Origin: a bacterium
GTDB taxonomy: Bacteria > Electryoneota > B3-LCP
Reading direction: 5' to 3'
Assembly: GCA_018812585.1 (NCBI GenBank)
Contig: JAHJDJ010000115.1
Span: forward strand, 1 to 33,468
Length of the DNA: 33,468 nt
Shown here: one piece after another, positions 19,139-27,696 of the stretch
Position numbering within the stretch: position 1 is the first letter of the stretch
Layout of the letters: each line of letters starts with the position of its first letter
Notes under the pieces: generated by a model
The model's input: the letters and a program-made list of their open reading frames with translations, nothing else
What the model was told of the DNA's origin: nothing
The model's database searches: none
Made by a program: the position numbers and the translations under genes

Positions 19139-20055
19139 TATCCTCTGGGATGAAAGGTACGGTGGATTTCTTTTAAATAGGTGCGATCGACGTGTGTGTA
19201 AATCTGCGTCGTAGAAATATCGGAGTGCCCTAAAAACTCCTGCACCATGCGGAGATCTGCGCCGCCTTCCAATAGATGAGTCGCACAGGAATGACGCAGG
19301 CCGTGCGGTGATATTTTAATCGGAGGCGCCAGCGCCACAGCATATTGCTTCAACAGATGCCATACGCCTTGACGAGTCAGGGATTTGCCTCTCGCATTCA
19401 GAAAAATGTTGCGGACACCGGTCTGTTTCTTGAGCAAAAGGGGTCGAACTTCTGCCAGATACTTCTTCAACCAGTTCTGAGATGGCTCACTCAGCGGAAC
19501 CCAACGCTCCTTGGATCCTTTGCCGCGGATCAGCAGCCATTCATAGCTGTGGTCGACGTCACCGAATTCCAGATTGACGACTTCCGAGACGCGCAGCCCC
19601 GAGCCGTACATGGTCTCCCACATGGCGCGGTCGCGTATTCCGATTTTTAATGCGGCGTCAGGCGATTCAATCAGCCGTGCTACTTCTTCAACTGAAAGAG
19701 AATAGGGAAGAGGTCTCACCTGGCGCGGCGTGCGCAGCAACGTCATGGGATTCTTTTCGGTGATACTGGCAGAGTGTAAGTATTGATAGAAACTGCGCAG
19801 AGAACTGACATGACGCGCGATGGAAGATACTTTTAAACCGCGGGATCGCAAAGTAGCGACATAATCCTGTCCGTCCTCAAGATCGGCAAAGTTGACGTCT
19901 TTGTGGCGCTCTTTCAGAAAAAGCACGAACTTTTTCAGATCGCGGCTGTAACTCAGGCTCGTGTTCTGCGAGAAACCTCTTTCCAGCAGGACATACTCTA
20001 AGAAGGCCTCAAGTTCAGGACAGAAAAGACTATTTTCGGTTACAGTTGTAACCAT
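19138..20055 (-). CDS. xerD: Site-specific tyrosine recombinase, XerD-like
   Basis: SGLRVSE, HGLRHSCATHLLEGGADLRMVQEFLGHSDISTTQIYTHV, C-terminal HRTFHPRG. Confidence 0.85.
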   Translation of the reverse strand: MVTTVTENSLFCPELEAFLEYVLLERGFSQNTSLSYSRDLKKFVLFLKERHKDVNFADLEDGQDYVATLRSRGLKVSSIARHVSSLRSFYQYLHSASITEKNPMTLLRTPRQVRPLPYSLSVEEVARLIESPDAALKIGIRDRAMWETMYGSGLRVSEVVNLEFGDVDHSYEWLLIRGKGSKERWVPLSEPSQNWLKKYLAEVRPLLLKKQTGVRNIFLNARGKSLTRQGVWHLLKQYAVALAPPIKISPHGLRHSCATHLLEGGADLRMVQEFLGHSDISTTQIYTHVDRTYLKEIHRTFHPRG

Positions 20056-20711
20056 CCAGCGCTCGATTCGTTTAAGAAGGGATTCGTCTTTCTTTCATGG
20101 CCGAGCGTCGTTTCGGGGCCATGACCGGGATAAGCGGTGACTGCATCACCCAGAGGCAGCAACTTACTGCGGATACTATTGATCAGCACGTCATAAGACC
20201 CTCCGAGTAAGTCAGTTCGGCCGATTGATCCGGCGAAAAGCACGTCTCCGACGATGGCAATAGGATCGTGGTAGAGGCAGACCGATCCCCGGCTGTGCCC
20301 GGGAGCGTGGAATACTTTCAGCGTCAGCTCGCCCAAATTGAAATCCTCGCCATCCTCGAAAAACAGATCCGGGGGTGGTGAGGTGACTGGCATACCGAGT
20401 AAAGCAGACGTATTCTTCTGGGCGTCTGTCAGCAGGGGAGCATCTAACTTGTGAATAACGATCTGAGCTTCCGTTTTTTCTTTTACATATCCGTTTTCGA
20501 TGATGTGATCGACGTGGCCGTGGGTGTTGAAGATGTATTTGATGTCCAGATTAAGTTCTTTAGCCCTCGCTATGATTTGATCTCCCGAATCGCCGGGATC
20601 GATAATCGCGCCGATACGCGTTTTCTGACAGCCTAAGATGTAGCTATTGACCATGAAAGGTCCTACTTCCAGGCGGTCGAGGACTAAGGCTTCGTTACTG
20701 AAGAGTGGCAT
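20040..20711 (-). CDS. MBL-fold metallo-hydrolase, glyoxalase II-like
   Basis: FNTHGHVDHI, HAPGHSRGSVCLY, AYPGHGPETTLGHE. Confidence 0.9.
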   Translation of the reverse strand: MPLFSNEALVLDRLEVGPFMVNSYILGCQKTRIGAIIDPGDSGDQIIARAKELNLDIKYIFNTHGHVDHIIENGYVKEKTEAQIVIHKLDAPLLTDAQKNTSALLGMPVTSPPPDLFFEDGEDFNLGELTLKVFHAPGHSRGSVCLYHDPIAIVGDVLFAGSIGRTDLLGGSYDVLINSIRSKLLPLGDAVTAYPGHGPETTLGHERKTNPFLNESSAGWLQL

Positions 20712-20765
20712 GTTTGATTCCGAAATTAAACGATCTCTTTACGGTGAATATCTTCTGTTCTATCA

Positions 20766-21482
20766 TCAGTGAGCAATTGCTGCATCTGCCGCGCTTCTGA
20801 TTGCTATCACAGCAGCGTGGGGATCATCTGCACGGAAAATAGAACTGCCTGCAACCAGGTTCCGTGCTCCTGCGCGGCGAACCTCCCCAGCATTCTCAGG
20901 TCCTATCCCGCCGTCGATTTGCAGCATGATTGGTCTTCCCACAGTCTCGATTTTGCGGGCAATATGCTCTACCTTAGCAATGGACTTACGAATAAATTTC
21001 TGACCACCGAATCCCGGGTGAACAGACATAACCAGAATCAGATCGACAATTTCATAAACAGAATCCAGCGCTTCGACAGGCGTTTCAGGGTTGATGGAGA
21101 TGCCAACGTCCAAGCCTAAATCGCGGATTTTATGGAGATCTTCGGAAATTACTCCTTCCACTTCGGCATGCAGCGTGATGCCGTGCGCGCCGGCTTTCTT
21201 GAAATCTTCCAAATATTTCCCGGGATTATCGATCATCAGGTGTGCATCGAGGTATAGATCAGTCGTTTTAGAAAAAAACTTTACCATCATCGGTCCGAAG
21301 CTGATATTCGGAACGAAATGGCCATCCATAATATCCAGATGGATCCATTCAACGCCAGCGTTTTCCATGCGCCGTATGTCTTCTTCAATGTGCAGAAAAT
21401 CGGCGGCGAGAACTGATGGGGCAATCAGCGTCGATGGCAGATTTGCCATGTTTTTAGGGCTGAATCGGTGGTACTGGCTCAA
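20766..21482 (-). CDS. rpe: Ribulose-phosphate 3-epimerase
   Basis: IAPSVLAADFLHIEEDIRRMENAGVEWIHLDIMDGHFVPNISFGP; VMSVHPGFGGQKFI. Confidence 0.97.
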   Translation of the reverse strand: MSQYHRFSPKNMANLPSTLIAPSVLAADFLHIEEDIRRMENAGVEWIHLDIMDGHFVPNISFGPMMVKFFSKTTDLYLDAHLMIDNPGKYLEDFKKAGAHGITLHAEVEGVISEDLHKIRDLGLDVGISINPETPVEALDSVYEIVDLILVMSVHPGFGGQKFIRKSIAKVEHIARKIETVGRPIMLQIDGGIGPENAGEVRRAGARNLVAGSSIFRADDPHAAVIAIRSAADAAIAH

Positions 21483-22300
21483 TCTGCATCCTCCGGTTCG
21501 TACTTCAGATCCTCTGAAGTTTCGACCTCATCATCCTCAATACCCTTCTCATCGAGGGTTGAGATCTTCAAATCTATAAATGCGCCCTGTTCACTCTTTT
21601 CATTGGGCTTGGGTGATTGTGACATAACAGTATTGGGTAATAGATCGGGGTGATATTCGAAGATGACCTCGCCGATTTCCAGACCGGCCATGAGGATCTG
21701 CTTTTTGGCGCGCTCCAGTGTCTGACCAACTACATCCGGTACTTTGAACTCATTGGGCAGCGTCCCCAGAGAAACTGTCATGTGCAAGGGAGTATCACGA
21801 CGCAGTTTGGTGCCAGGCGGTATCGACTGAGCCATCACCACCGTAGCAGGATAATAGTTCGAATATTCGTATCCAAAATCTTCTTCGGTTAAGTTCAATC
21901 CTTCCTTCTGAGTCGTGAACATGGCGTCTCGAGCAGATTTTCCGACCAGATTGGGCATAACGGACAGTTTTTCCCCGATTGAAACGGTGACATAGATGCG
22001 TCGGCCGCGCTTTGTGATGGAAAAAGGTTCTGGATTCTGGGCGATGACAGTGCCTTCCGGGTAGGTCCAATCGTACTGTTCGCGCTCCTCGACCAGCTCA
22101 AATCCGTGCCGTCTTAGAACCGAATCCGCTTGTTCTACCTTCAACTCCACGATGTCAGGAACTTCCAGTTCTTCACCGTTGCGCGTATAATACGGCATGA
22201 CGACCTGGTCAACCAGCAAAGCGCCCAGGGAGAAAACAAGCACGACGATTATCAAGGCGATAAGCCACTGTTGCAGTGACGAAAATAAACTCATGGTCAA
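21479..22300 (-). CDS. PASTA domain protein, single TM, no kinase domain
   Basis: N-terminal TM then three PASTA-like repeats (VPDIVELKVEQADSVL..., MPNLVGKSARDAMF..., VPDVVGQTLERAKKQI...) and acidic tail. Confidence 0.9.
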   Translation of the reverse strand: MTMSLFSSLQQWLIALIIVVLVFSLGALLVDQVVMPYYTRNGEELEVPDIVELKVEQADSVLRRHGFELVEEREQYDWTYPEGTVIAQNPEPFSITKRGRRIYVTVSIGEKLSVMPNLVGKSARDAMFTTQKEGLNLTEEDFGYEYSNYYPATVVMAQSIPPGTKLRRDTPLHMTVSLGTLPNEFKVPDVVGQTLERAKKQILMAGLEIGEVIFEYHPDLLPNTVMSQSPKPNEKSEQGAFIDLKISTLDEKGIEDDEVETSEDLKYEPEDAD

Positions 22301-23607
22301 CCTTGTTTGATAAGTTTAGCGGAAAAAACGCCGTCGATATGATGCTGAGGACTGAAGGTTTTCAGGTAACCCTCAGGAGTACGAAAATCGTCGAATTCCT
22401 CTGCAACAGGTTTGTCTATGATGAAATCTGGATGATTACCAAGAAAATCCTCAACGATACGCTCATTTTCATCCGGTTCAAGGGTACAAGTACTGTAAAT
22501 CAATGCTCCTCCAGCCTTCAAAATTATGCTGGCCGCGTTGATCAGTTCCCGCTGTAATATCGCCAAGTCGGTGATATCTTCAGGTTTCCTCCTCCAGCGC
22601 AAATCTGCCCGGCGGCCTAAAACTCCCAAACCGCTGCAAAAAACGTCAAGCAGCACGGCATCGTACCGCTCTTGCGTGCGTTCAGCAAATTCCCGGGCGC
22701 CAGAGACATGCGCCTTGATGCAGGAGATACCCTGCTGCTTAATGGCGACCTTCAAACGCTGCAAACGATCAGCCGAGGAATCAACCGCGTCAATCTCCGC
22801 CGAATCTCCAGAAAGCTGAGCCAGCAGCGTTGTTTTTCCCCCCGGAGCTGCGCAGAGATCAGCGATTTTCATTCCTCGCTGCGGATTCAGCAGCCTTACA
22901 GCCAAAGATGCAGATGGATCCTGAACAGAAAACCAGCCATCAAAAACCAGATTTGCCGCAGCAGGGTAGAATGAACTTTTCAGCTTATAAAAACCTTTGA
23001 AGTGGTCGTCCGATTCGAAGACAATTCCCGATTCGGTCAGTTTTAATTCAGCCAGCTCTAATTCGCCTCGCAGCAAATTCCAACGCAGCCAGGTCGACGG
23101 TCTTTGATTATGCCAATCCAGCAACGCTTCCACCTCTGTATTGCTCCAGCGTTGCAACCACCGTTTCACCAACCAGCGCGGGTAAGACTTGGAACGGGCC
23201 AAATAGTTGATAGGATTATCCTTAGATGGCCATTCTGGGCCATGCTCCGCCAGACCGCGCAAGACTGCATTTGCTAATTTCGCAAGCCCGGGACCGAACT
23301 CAGACTTAATTTCATCAACAGCTATTGAAACGATGATAGGTTTGGGCGTTCTTTCTTCAAAGAGCAGCCGCGTCACAGCAACTTCCAACTTACGTCGAAG
23401 TTCAGGTGTGAGGGAACCTATTCCATTCTTCAGTTTCCGATTCAGCAGATACTTTGCTGAACCCCGGCCGCGTGTCCAGCTTAAAAACTCTTCTGTGACC
23501 CGGGCACGGGATTTCGGTTCTAAGTTTGAACTCGAGAGCACTTCATCCAAAAGGTACTCAGCGGTATGTTCGCTGTCTTCCCAACTCTCAATGAGAGCCA
23601 TGATCAT
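22297..23607 (-). CDS. rsmB: 16S rRNA (cytosine-967-C5)-methyltransferase
   Basis: N-terminal NusB-like region; FSVQDPSASLAV, DLCAAPGGKTTLLAQL, YSTCTLEPDENE motifs. Start at 23607 or 23601. Confidence 0.93.
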   Translation of the reverse strand: MIMALIESWEDSEHTAEYLLDEVLSSSNLEPKSRARVTEEFLSWTRGRGSAKYLLNRKLKNGIGSLTPELRRKLEVAVTRLLFEERTPKPIIVSIAVDEIKSEFGPGLAKLANAVLRGLAEHGPEWPSKDNPINYLARSKSYPRWLVKRWLQRWSNTEVEALLDWHNQRPSTWLRWNLLRGELELAELKLTESGIVFESDDHFKGFYKLKSSFYPAAANLVFDGWFSVQDPSASLAVRLLNPQRGMKIADLCAAPGGKTTLLAQLSGDSAEIDAVDSSADRLQRLKVAIKQQGISCIKAHVSGAREFAERTQERYDAVLLDVFCSGLGVLGRRADLRWRRKPEDITDLAILQRELINAASIILKAGGALIYSTCTLEPDENERIVEDFLGNHPDFIIDKPVAEEFDDFRTPEGYLKTFSPQHHIDGVFSAKLIKQG

Positions 23608-23629
23608 CTGTGTAGTGCTCAGATGATCA
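23601..23629 (-). promoter_or_regulatory. Perfect 10-bp hairpin covering the rsmB start codon
   Basis: + strand TGATCATCTG-tgtagtgct-CAGATGATCA; as RNA the 3' arm contains AUGAUCA(UG), the first two candidate starts; no T-tract follows. Confidence 0.6.
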
Positions 23630-23662
23630 GATATACATTTCGCTTTATGTTCTGCTGAAAGA

Positions 23663-24349
23663 TTAATTGCGCACCCCTCGCAATATCAGCAGCCGCACTA
23701 ATTGCGAAATCGCCATCGTCGCGGCAGCAACGTAAGTCCAGGCTGCGGCATTCAGGACGGCTCTGGCATGTGGAACTTCCTGTTCGGTCAGGTAACCGCC
23801 CTCCTTGAGTATCACCAACGCGCGTGAAGAGGCATTGAATTCAACTGGAAGGGTGATCAGACTGAAGGCTACAGCTCCTGCGAAGAAGATGATCCCCAAA
23901 TCCATCAGCCAGCCTAAGTTTGTGGCGAAGATGAAGCCGATTAGAAACATAGGCAATGCCAGATTGGAACCGAATCCGACCACCGGCACTAATGACGAGC
24001 GCAGTATCAAGGGGCCATAAGCATCCGCGTGCTGAAGGGCATGCCCTGCTTCATGTGCAGCGACGCCCAAAGCCGCCACAGATTCAGAATCATGCACAGA
24101 TTCCGAGAGACGCAGAACTTTTTTGCGCGGATCGTAATGATCGCTTAAGCGGCCCTTAACCCGCTCTACCGCAACGTCGCCCAATCCGCGGGTATCCATG
24201 ATAGAACGAGCGACTTCTGCGCCTGTGTGTCCCCGCAGTGATTTCACCTTGCTGTATTTATTGAACGTGCCTTTGACCTTGGATTGGGCATACAGCGCCA
24301 GGATTAAGGCCGGGATCAGCAGTATAAAGGTTGGATCGAAAAAGAACAT
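23663..24349 (-). CDS. Neutral zinc metallopeptidase, YugP-like
   Basis: AAHEAGHALQHADAY with TM segments; family known next to rsmB/fmt in Clostridia. Confidence 0.88.
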   Translation of the reverse strand: MFFFDPTFILLIPALILALYAQSKVKGTFNKYSKVKSLRGHTGAEVARSIMDTRGLGDVAVERVKGRLSDHYDPRKKVLRLSESVHDSESVAALGVAAHEAGHALQHADAYGPLILRSSLVPVVGFGSNLALPMFLIGFIFATNLGWLMDLGIIFFAGAVAFSLITLPVEFNASSRALVILKEGGYLTEQEVPHARAVLNAAAWTYVAAATMAISQLVRLLILRGVRN

Positions 24350-24357
24350 GACTTAAG

Positions 24358-25287
24358 TCAAACCTCCTGTAATTGGAACGTGCCTCGAGGCCTGAAACCC
24401 CGTAAAAATGATGGTGTATACATTCTTTTCTTACCTTGTAGTTGAAGTTCGAGGATGTTAAGTTCGCCTATTCCGGTTCCTATTGCGATATTCACATCGC
24501 CAATCATCATTTGACCCGGTTGTAACTTAGTAGATTCGGGCAGGACTTCAGTGCGATAAAATTTCAGCGCCGTTCCCTCGAAAATCGAATAGGCTCCCGG
24601 GGCAGGTGACAAGGCTCGGATCTGGTTCTGGATCTCCTGCGCGGATCGCTGCCAGTTAATCAGACAATGCTCCCCGGTGATCTTGGGAGCTTTGGTTGCC
24701 AGATCGGATATCTGGGAAACGTAGGCTAAAACGCCCTGTTCCAAACCATCGATTGTTTCCAGCAGCAGATCAGCGCCAATCTGCGACAGTTTCTCACGTA
24801 ACGAACCGGCGTCATCCTCATCAAGAATTTCAACTTTCGCCTGTTTCAAGATGTTCCCTGTATCGACCTTCTGCCGAATCGAAAATGTCGTCACTCCGGT
24901 CTCGGTATCCCCGTTCCATAACGCCCACTGAATCGGCGCAGCCCCGCGATATTTGGGCAGCAATGATCCGTGCAGGTTAATCGCTCCGTAACGCGGCATG
25001 CCAAAGACTGCTTCAGGGAGAATACGAAATGCGACAACGGCAAACAGATCTGCCTGCCAATCCTGCAGATCGGCAAGAAATGACAGTTCGCTGAAATCTG
25101 CTGGTTTCAGCAGGGGCAGTCCGTGAGCTTCCGCCATTTCTGCAACAGGAGTGGCGATGACTGAACGACCGCGTCCCCGGGGCTTATCGGGTGCGGTGAC
25201 ACAACCCACTAAGTCGTGATTGCTTTCTTGCAGCTTCTGCAGAGAAGGTAAAGCAAATTCCGGTGTGCCGAAAAACGCGACTCGCAT
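24358..25287 (-). CDS. fmt: Methionyl-tRNA formyltransferase
   Basis: MRVAFFGTPEFALPSLQKL; NLHGSLLPKYRGAAPIQWALWNGDTETGVT. Confidence 0.97.
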   Translation of the reverse strand: MRVAFFGTPEFALPSLQKLQESNHDLVGCVTAPDKPRGRGRSVIATPVAEMAEAHGLPLLKPADFSELSFLADLQDWQADLFAVVAFRILPEAVFGMPRYGAINLHGSLLPKYRGAAPIQWALWNGDTETGVTTFSIRQKVDTGNILKQAKVEILDEDDAGSLREKLSQIGADLLLETIDGLEQGVLAYVSQISDLATKAPKITGEHCLINWQRSAQEIQNQIRALSPAPGAYSIFEGTALKFYRTEVLPESTKLQPGQMMIGDVNIAIGTGIGELNILELQLQGKKRMYTPSFLRGFRPRGTFQLQEV

Positions 25288-25294
25288 GGTCTAT

Positions 25295-25846
25295 TTATTC
25301 CTCTGCATCAGAGAATGCTGCTGGTATATTATCCGGTTTTTGACCCGTTTCAGCCATCTTTTGCAATGTCTTCTTCAGTAAAGATCGCTTGGAAGGCGAA
25401 AGCCTGTCGATAAACAGGATACCATTTAAATGATCAATTTCATGCTGGAGGACTCGCGCTAACAGTCCGCCGTCTTCCAGCTCGAGTTGGTTGCCGTCAA
25501 TGTCCTGATATCGAAACCGAATCCATTCCGGCCGTAATATTTCTGCACGAATCCCAGGAACGGAGAGGCAGCCTTCATCGTACTCCGATTCACCTTCCAT
25601 CGCCACAACTTCCGGATTAGCGAAGAAGAGGCGTTCTATTTCGTCATCCTCACGCGGCATTCCAATGATTAAAAAGCGCTTGGAGATACCGACCTGGGGT
25701 GCGGCTAAGCCGATGCCGTCCGCCTCGATCATAGTGGTGAACATCTCTTCAACTGTCGCTTTGAGACTATCATCGAAAACCGTCAATGGAGCGGCGTTTT
25801 TCCTCAGCGTCGGATTACCGAAAATAAGGATTTCTTCGGCTGTCAT
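25295..25846 (-). CDS. def: Peptide deformylase
   Basis: GIGLAAPQVG, EGCLSVPG, LQHEIDHLNGILFIDRLS. Confidence 0.97.
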   Translation of the reverse strand: MTAEEILIFGNPTLRKNAAPLTVFDDSLKATVEEMFTTMIEADGIGLAAPQVGISKRFLIIGMPREDDEIERLFFANPEVVAMEGESEYDEGCLSVPGIRAEILRPEWIRFRYQDIDGNQLELEDGGLLARVLQHEIDHLNGILFIDRLSPSKRSLLKKTLQKMAETGQKPDNIPAAFSDAEE

Positions 25847-25887
25847 AAGGCAACTTCACAATTTATATCAGGACTACCGAATCACAT

Positions 25888-26505
25888 TTAAGTTTGCTTG
25901 CCGCCCTGACCTGAGCCAGATTTGTTTTGGTCTGCAGGTTTCTGCTGATTGTCGCGCCGTGGTGGTCTGCTGCGACTGTAACGGCGGGGGCTGCGGCGGC
26001 CGCGTGGTTGGCGAGGCTCGGCATTAGGATCAACGCCGGTCATAACCATAGCGCCGTTGGATTCCAATTTCGGTTTATCGAAAGATTTTTCTTCATCTTT
26101 CTGATTCTTCTCTCCGCGACTTTTACTTTTATCATCCTGTAGGAGGAGATTGTCTTTGGGTTTTGACCCCTCTTTAGGAAGTTCGCCGTCTTTGGAAGTT
26201 AATTGCTTTTTACGCGTCACTGCGGAGCGTTCAATCGTAACCACCACGCCGCGCGAAATCATAATCTGCAGTGAATTATCCCGTTCATTGAGGCGGATGA
26301 TACGGCCATGAATACCGCCGGATGTGATAATGTCATCATTTTTCTGCAGAGCACTCAACATTGTTGTGTGGGCTTTTTGCCGCTTCATTTGTGGACGAAG
26401 CATCAGAAAATAGATGATGACCAGGATCAGGATAAAGGGGAGGAATCCCATGATGCCTCCACCAGCACCGGCTCCTCCTGCTTGTGCGATAACCGCGAGA
26501 AACAT
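25888..26505 (-). CDS. yajC: Preprotein translocase subunit YajC with long basic C-terminal tail
   Basis: FLPFILILVIIYFLMLRPQMKRQKAHTTMLSALQKNDDIITSGGIHGRI core; tail rich in K/R/S/P/Q; downstream of tgt. Confidence 0.9.
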   Translation of the reverse strand: MFLAVIAQAGGAGAGGGIMGFLPFILILVIIYFLMLRPQMKRQKAHTTMLSALQKNDDIITSGGIHGRIIRLNERDNSLQIMISRGVVVTIERSAVTRKKQLTSKDGELPKEGSKPKDNLLLQDDKSKSRGEKNQKDEEKSFDKPKLESNGAMVMTGVDPNAEPRQPRGRRSPRRYSRSRPPRRDNQQKPADQNKSGSGQGGKQT

Positions 26506-26565
26506 TAAATTCTCCTCTAAATTAAGTACGTTGAAGTCCCATGTAACTTTTGTTAGTTCAGCCGT

Positions 26566-27696
26566 TTAAGTTTTAAACGCTTCCAATCCCTGCTTGATTA
26601 CTGCCAGACGGTTCAGGTAGAACGTCAGGTTATGGAGCGCTCCTAATTGCATGCCTATTACTTCGCCGACATTCAGAAAATGGCGTATCGCTCCGCGGCT
26701 GAAACGAGGGCGGTCGCTTTCATCCTTGCGGCATGCATAACAGTGGCAGCCATCTTCAATCGGTGAGGGATCATTTCTAAACAATGCGTTACGCAGGTTT
26801 AGTTTACCTTCAGTCACGAAAACGGTTCCTTTGCGGCCATTGCGCGTCGGCATGACGCAGTCGAAAAGGTCGATACCCAGAGAAATCGCCATATCCAAAT
26901 CTTCCGGTGTGCCCGTTCCCATCATATACCGGATCTGGTCACGGGGCAATATTCCCGTACAGAAATCGATGATGCGCCAGGTATCTTCTTTCGTTTCGCC
27001 GACTGCCAGGCCGCCCACAGCGTAAGCGAAGAATTCGATTTCCAAAAGCGCTACGGCAGCTTGTCTGCGCAGATTTTCATGTATGCCGCCTTGCACGATG
27101 CCGAAGAGCGCCTGAGGATTCCCGTGCAATGGTTCAGTTGAAGCGAAAGCCTCTTTTGACCGTTTTGCCCAGGATTGAGTTGTCACCAGCGCCCGCTCGA
27201 ATTCCTGACGCGGCGCTTGACCAGGCGCACAGACGTCCAGCGGCATCATCAAGTCTGTGCCCAGATTACGCTGGATCTGGATGACCTTTTCAGGAGTCAA
27301 CTGGTGCTTCGATCCATCCATCGGGGCACGAACTTCGATACCGTCGTCGTGCTGCTTTATTAAATCCGCCAGACTGTAAGTCTGAAATCCACCGCTGTCA
27401 GTCAGAATGGGTCGATTCCATCCCATCAATCTGTGTAATCCGCCCAGTTCTGCAACCGTATCTGACCCAGGGCGAAATTCCAGGTGCAGGGCGTTGGATA
27501 ACAGGATTTCAGCGCCTGCGTCATCTAACATTTCAGGAAGAATCCCTTTGACAGCCCCATACGTTCCAACCGGCATGAATGCAGGAGTGAAAACCACACC
27601 ATGCGGCGTCGTCAGTTTTCCCAGGCGGGCTTTGGAGTTGGAATCCTCAGCCAGCACCTCGAAATGAAATCCTTTTTCCCATTCAGGAATCGTCAT
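26566..27696 (-). CDS. tgt: tRNA-guanine transglycosylase
   Basis: PVGTYGAVKGILPEML, ILTDSGGFQTYSL, CHCYACRKDE zinc site. Confidence 0.97.
   Translation of the reverse strand: MTIPEWEKGFHFEVLAEDSNSKARLGKLTTPHGVVFTPAFMPVGTYGAVKGILPEMLDDAGAEILLSNALHLEFRPGSDTVAELGGLHRLMGWNRPILTDSGGFQTYSLADLIKQHDDGIEVRAPMDGSKHQLTPEKVIQIQRNLGTDLMMPLDVCAPGQAPRQEFERALVTTQSWAKRSKEAFASTEPLHGNPQALFGIVQGGIHENLRRQAAVALLEIEFFAYAVGGLAVGETKEDTWRIIDFCTGILPRDQIRYMMGTGTPEDLDMAISLGIDLFDCVMPTRNGRKGTVFVTEGKLNLRNALFRNDPSPIEDGCHCYACRKDESDRPRFSRGAIRHFLNVGEVIGMQLGALHNLTFYLNRLAVIKQGLEAFKT

Noticed and set aside
19138-20055. XerD-like recombinase as evidence of an integron or mobile island
   Set aside because: Embedded in a housekeeping run, XerD-type C-terminus, no flanking repeats or cassette genes; most likely chromosomal dimer resolution.
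20040-20711. MBL-fold protein as an antibiotic-resistance beta-lactamase
   Set aside because: Motifs and length match glyoxalase II-like hydrolases, not class B beta-lactamases.
21091-21579. 162-aa plus-strand ORF
   Set aside because: Antisense to rpe and the PASTA gene; no start signals or protein-like motifs.
23207-23626. 139-aa plus-strand ORF
   Set aside because: Antisense shadow of the rsmB N-terminus.
26563-26579. CGTTTAA-gtt-TTAAACG palindrome at the tgt stop
   Set aside because: Short AT-rich stem without a U-tract; too weak to call a terminator or control element.
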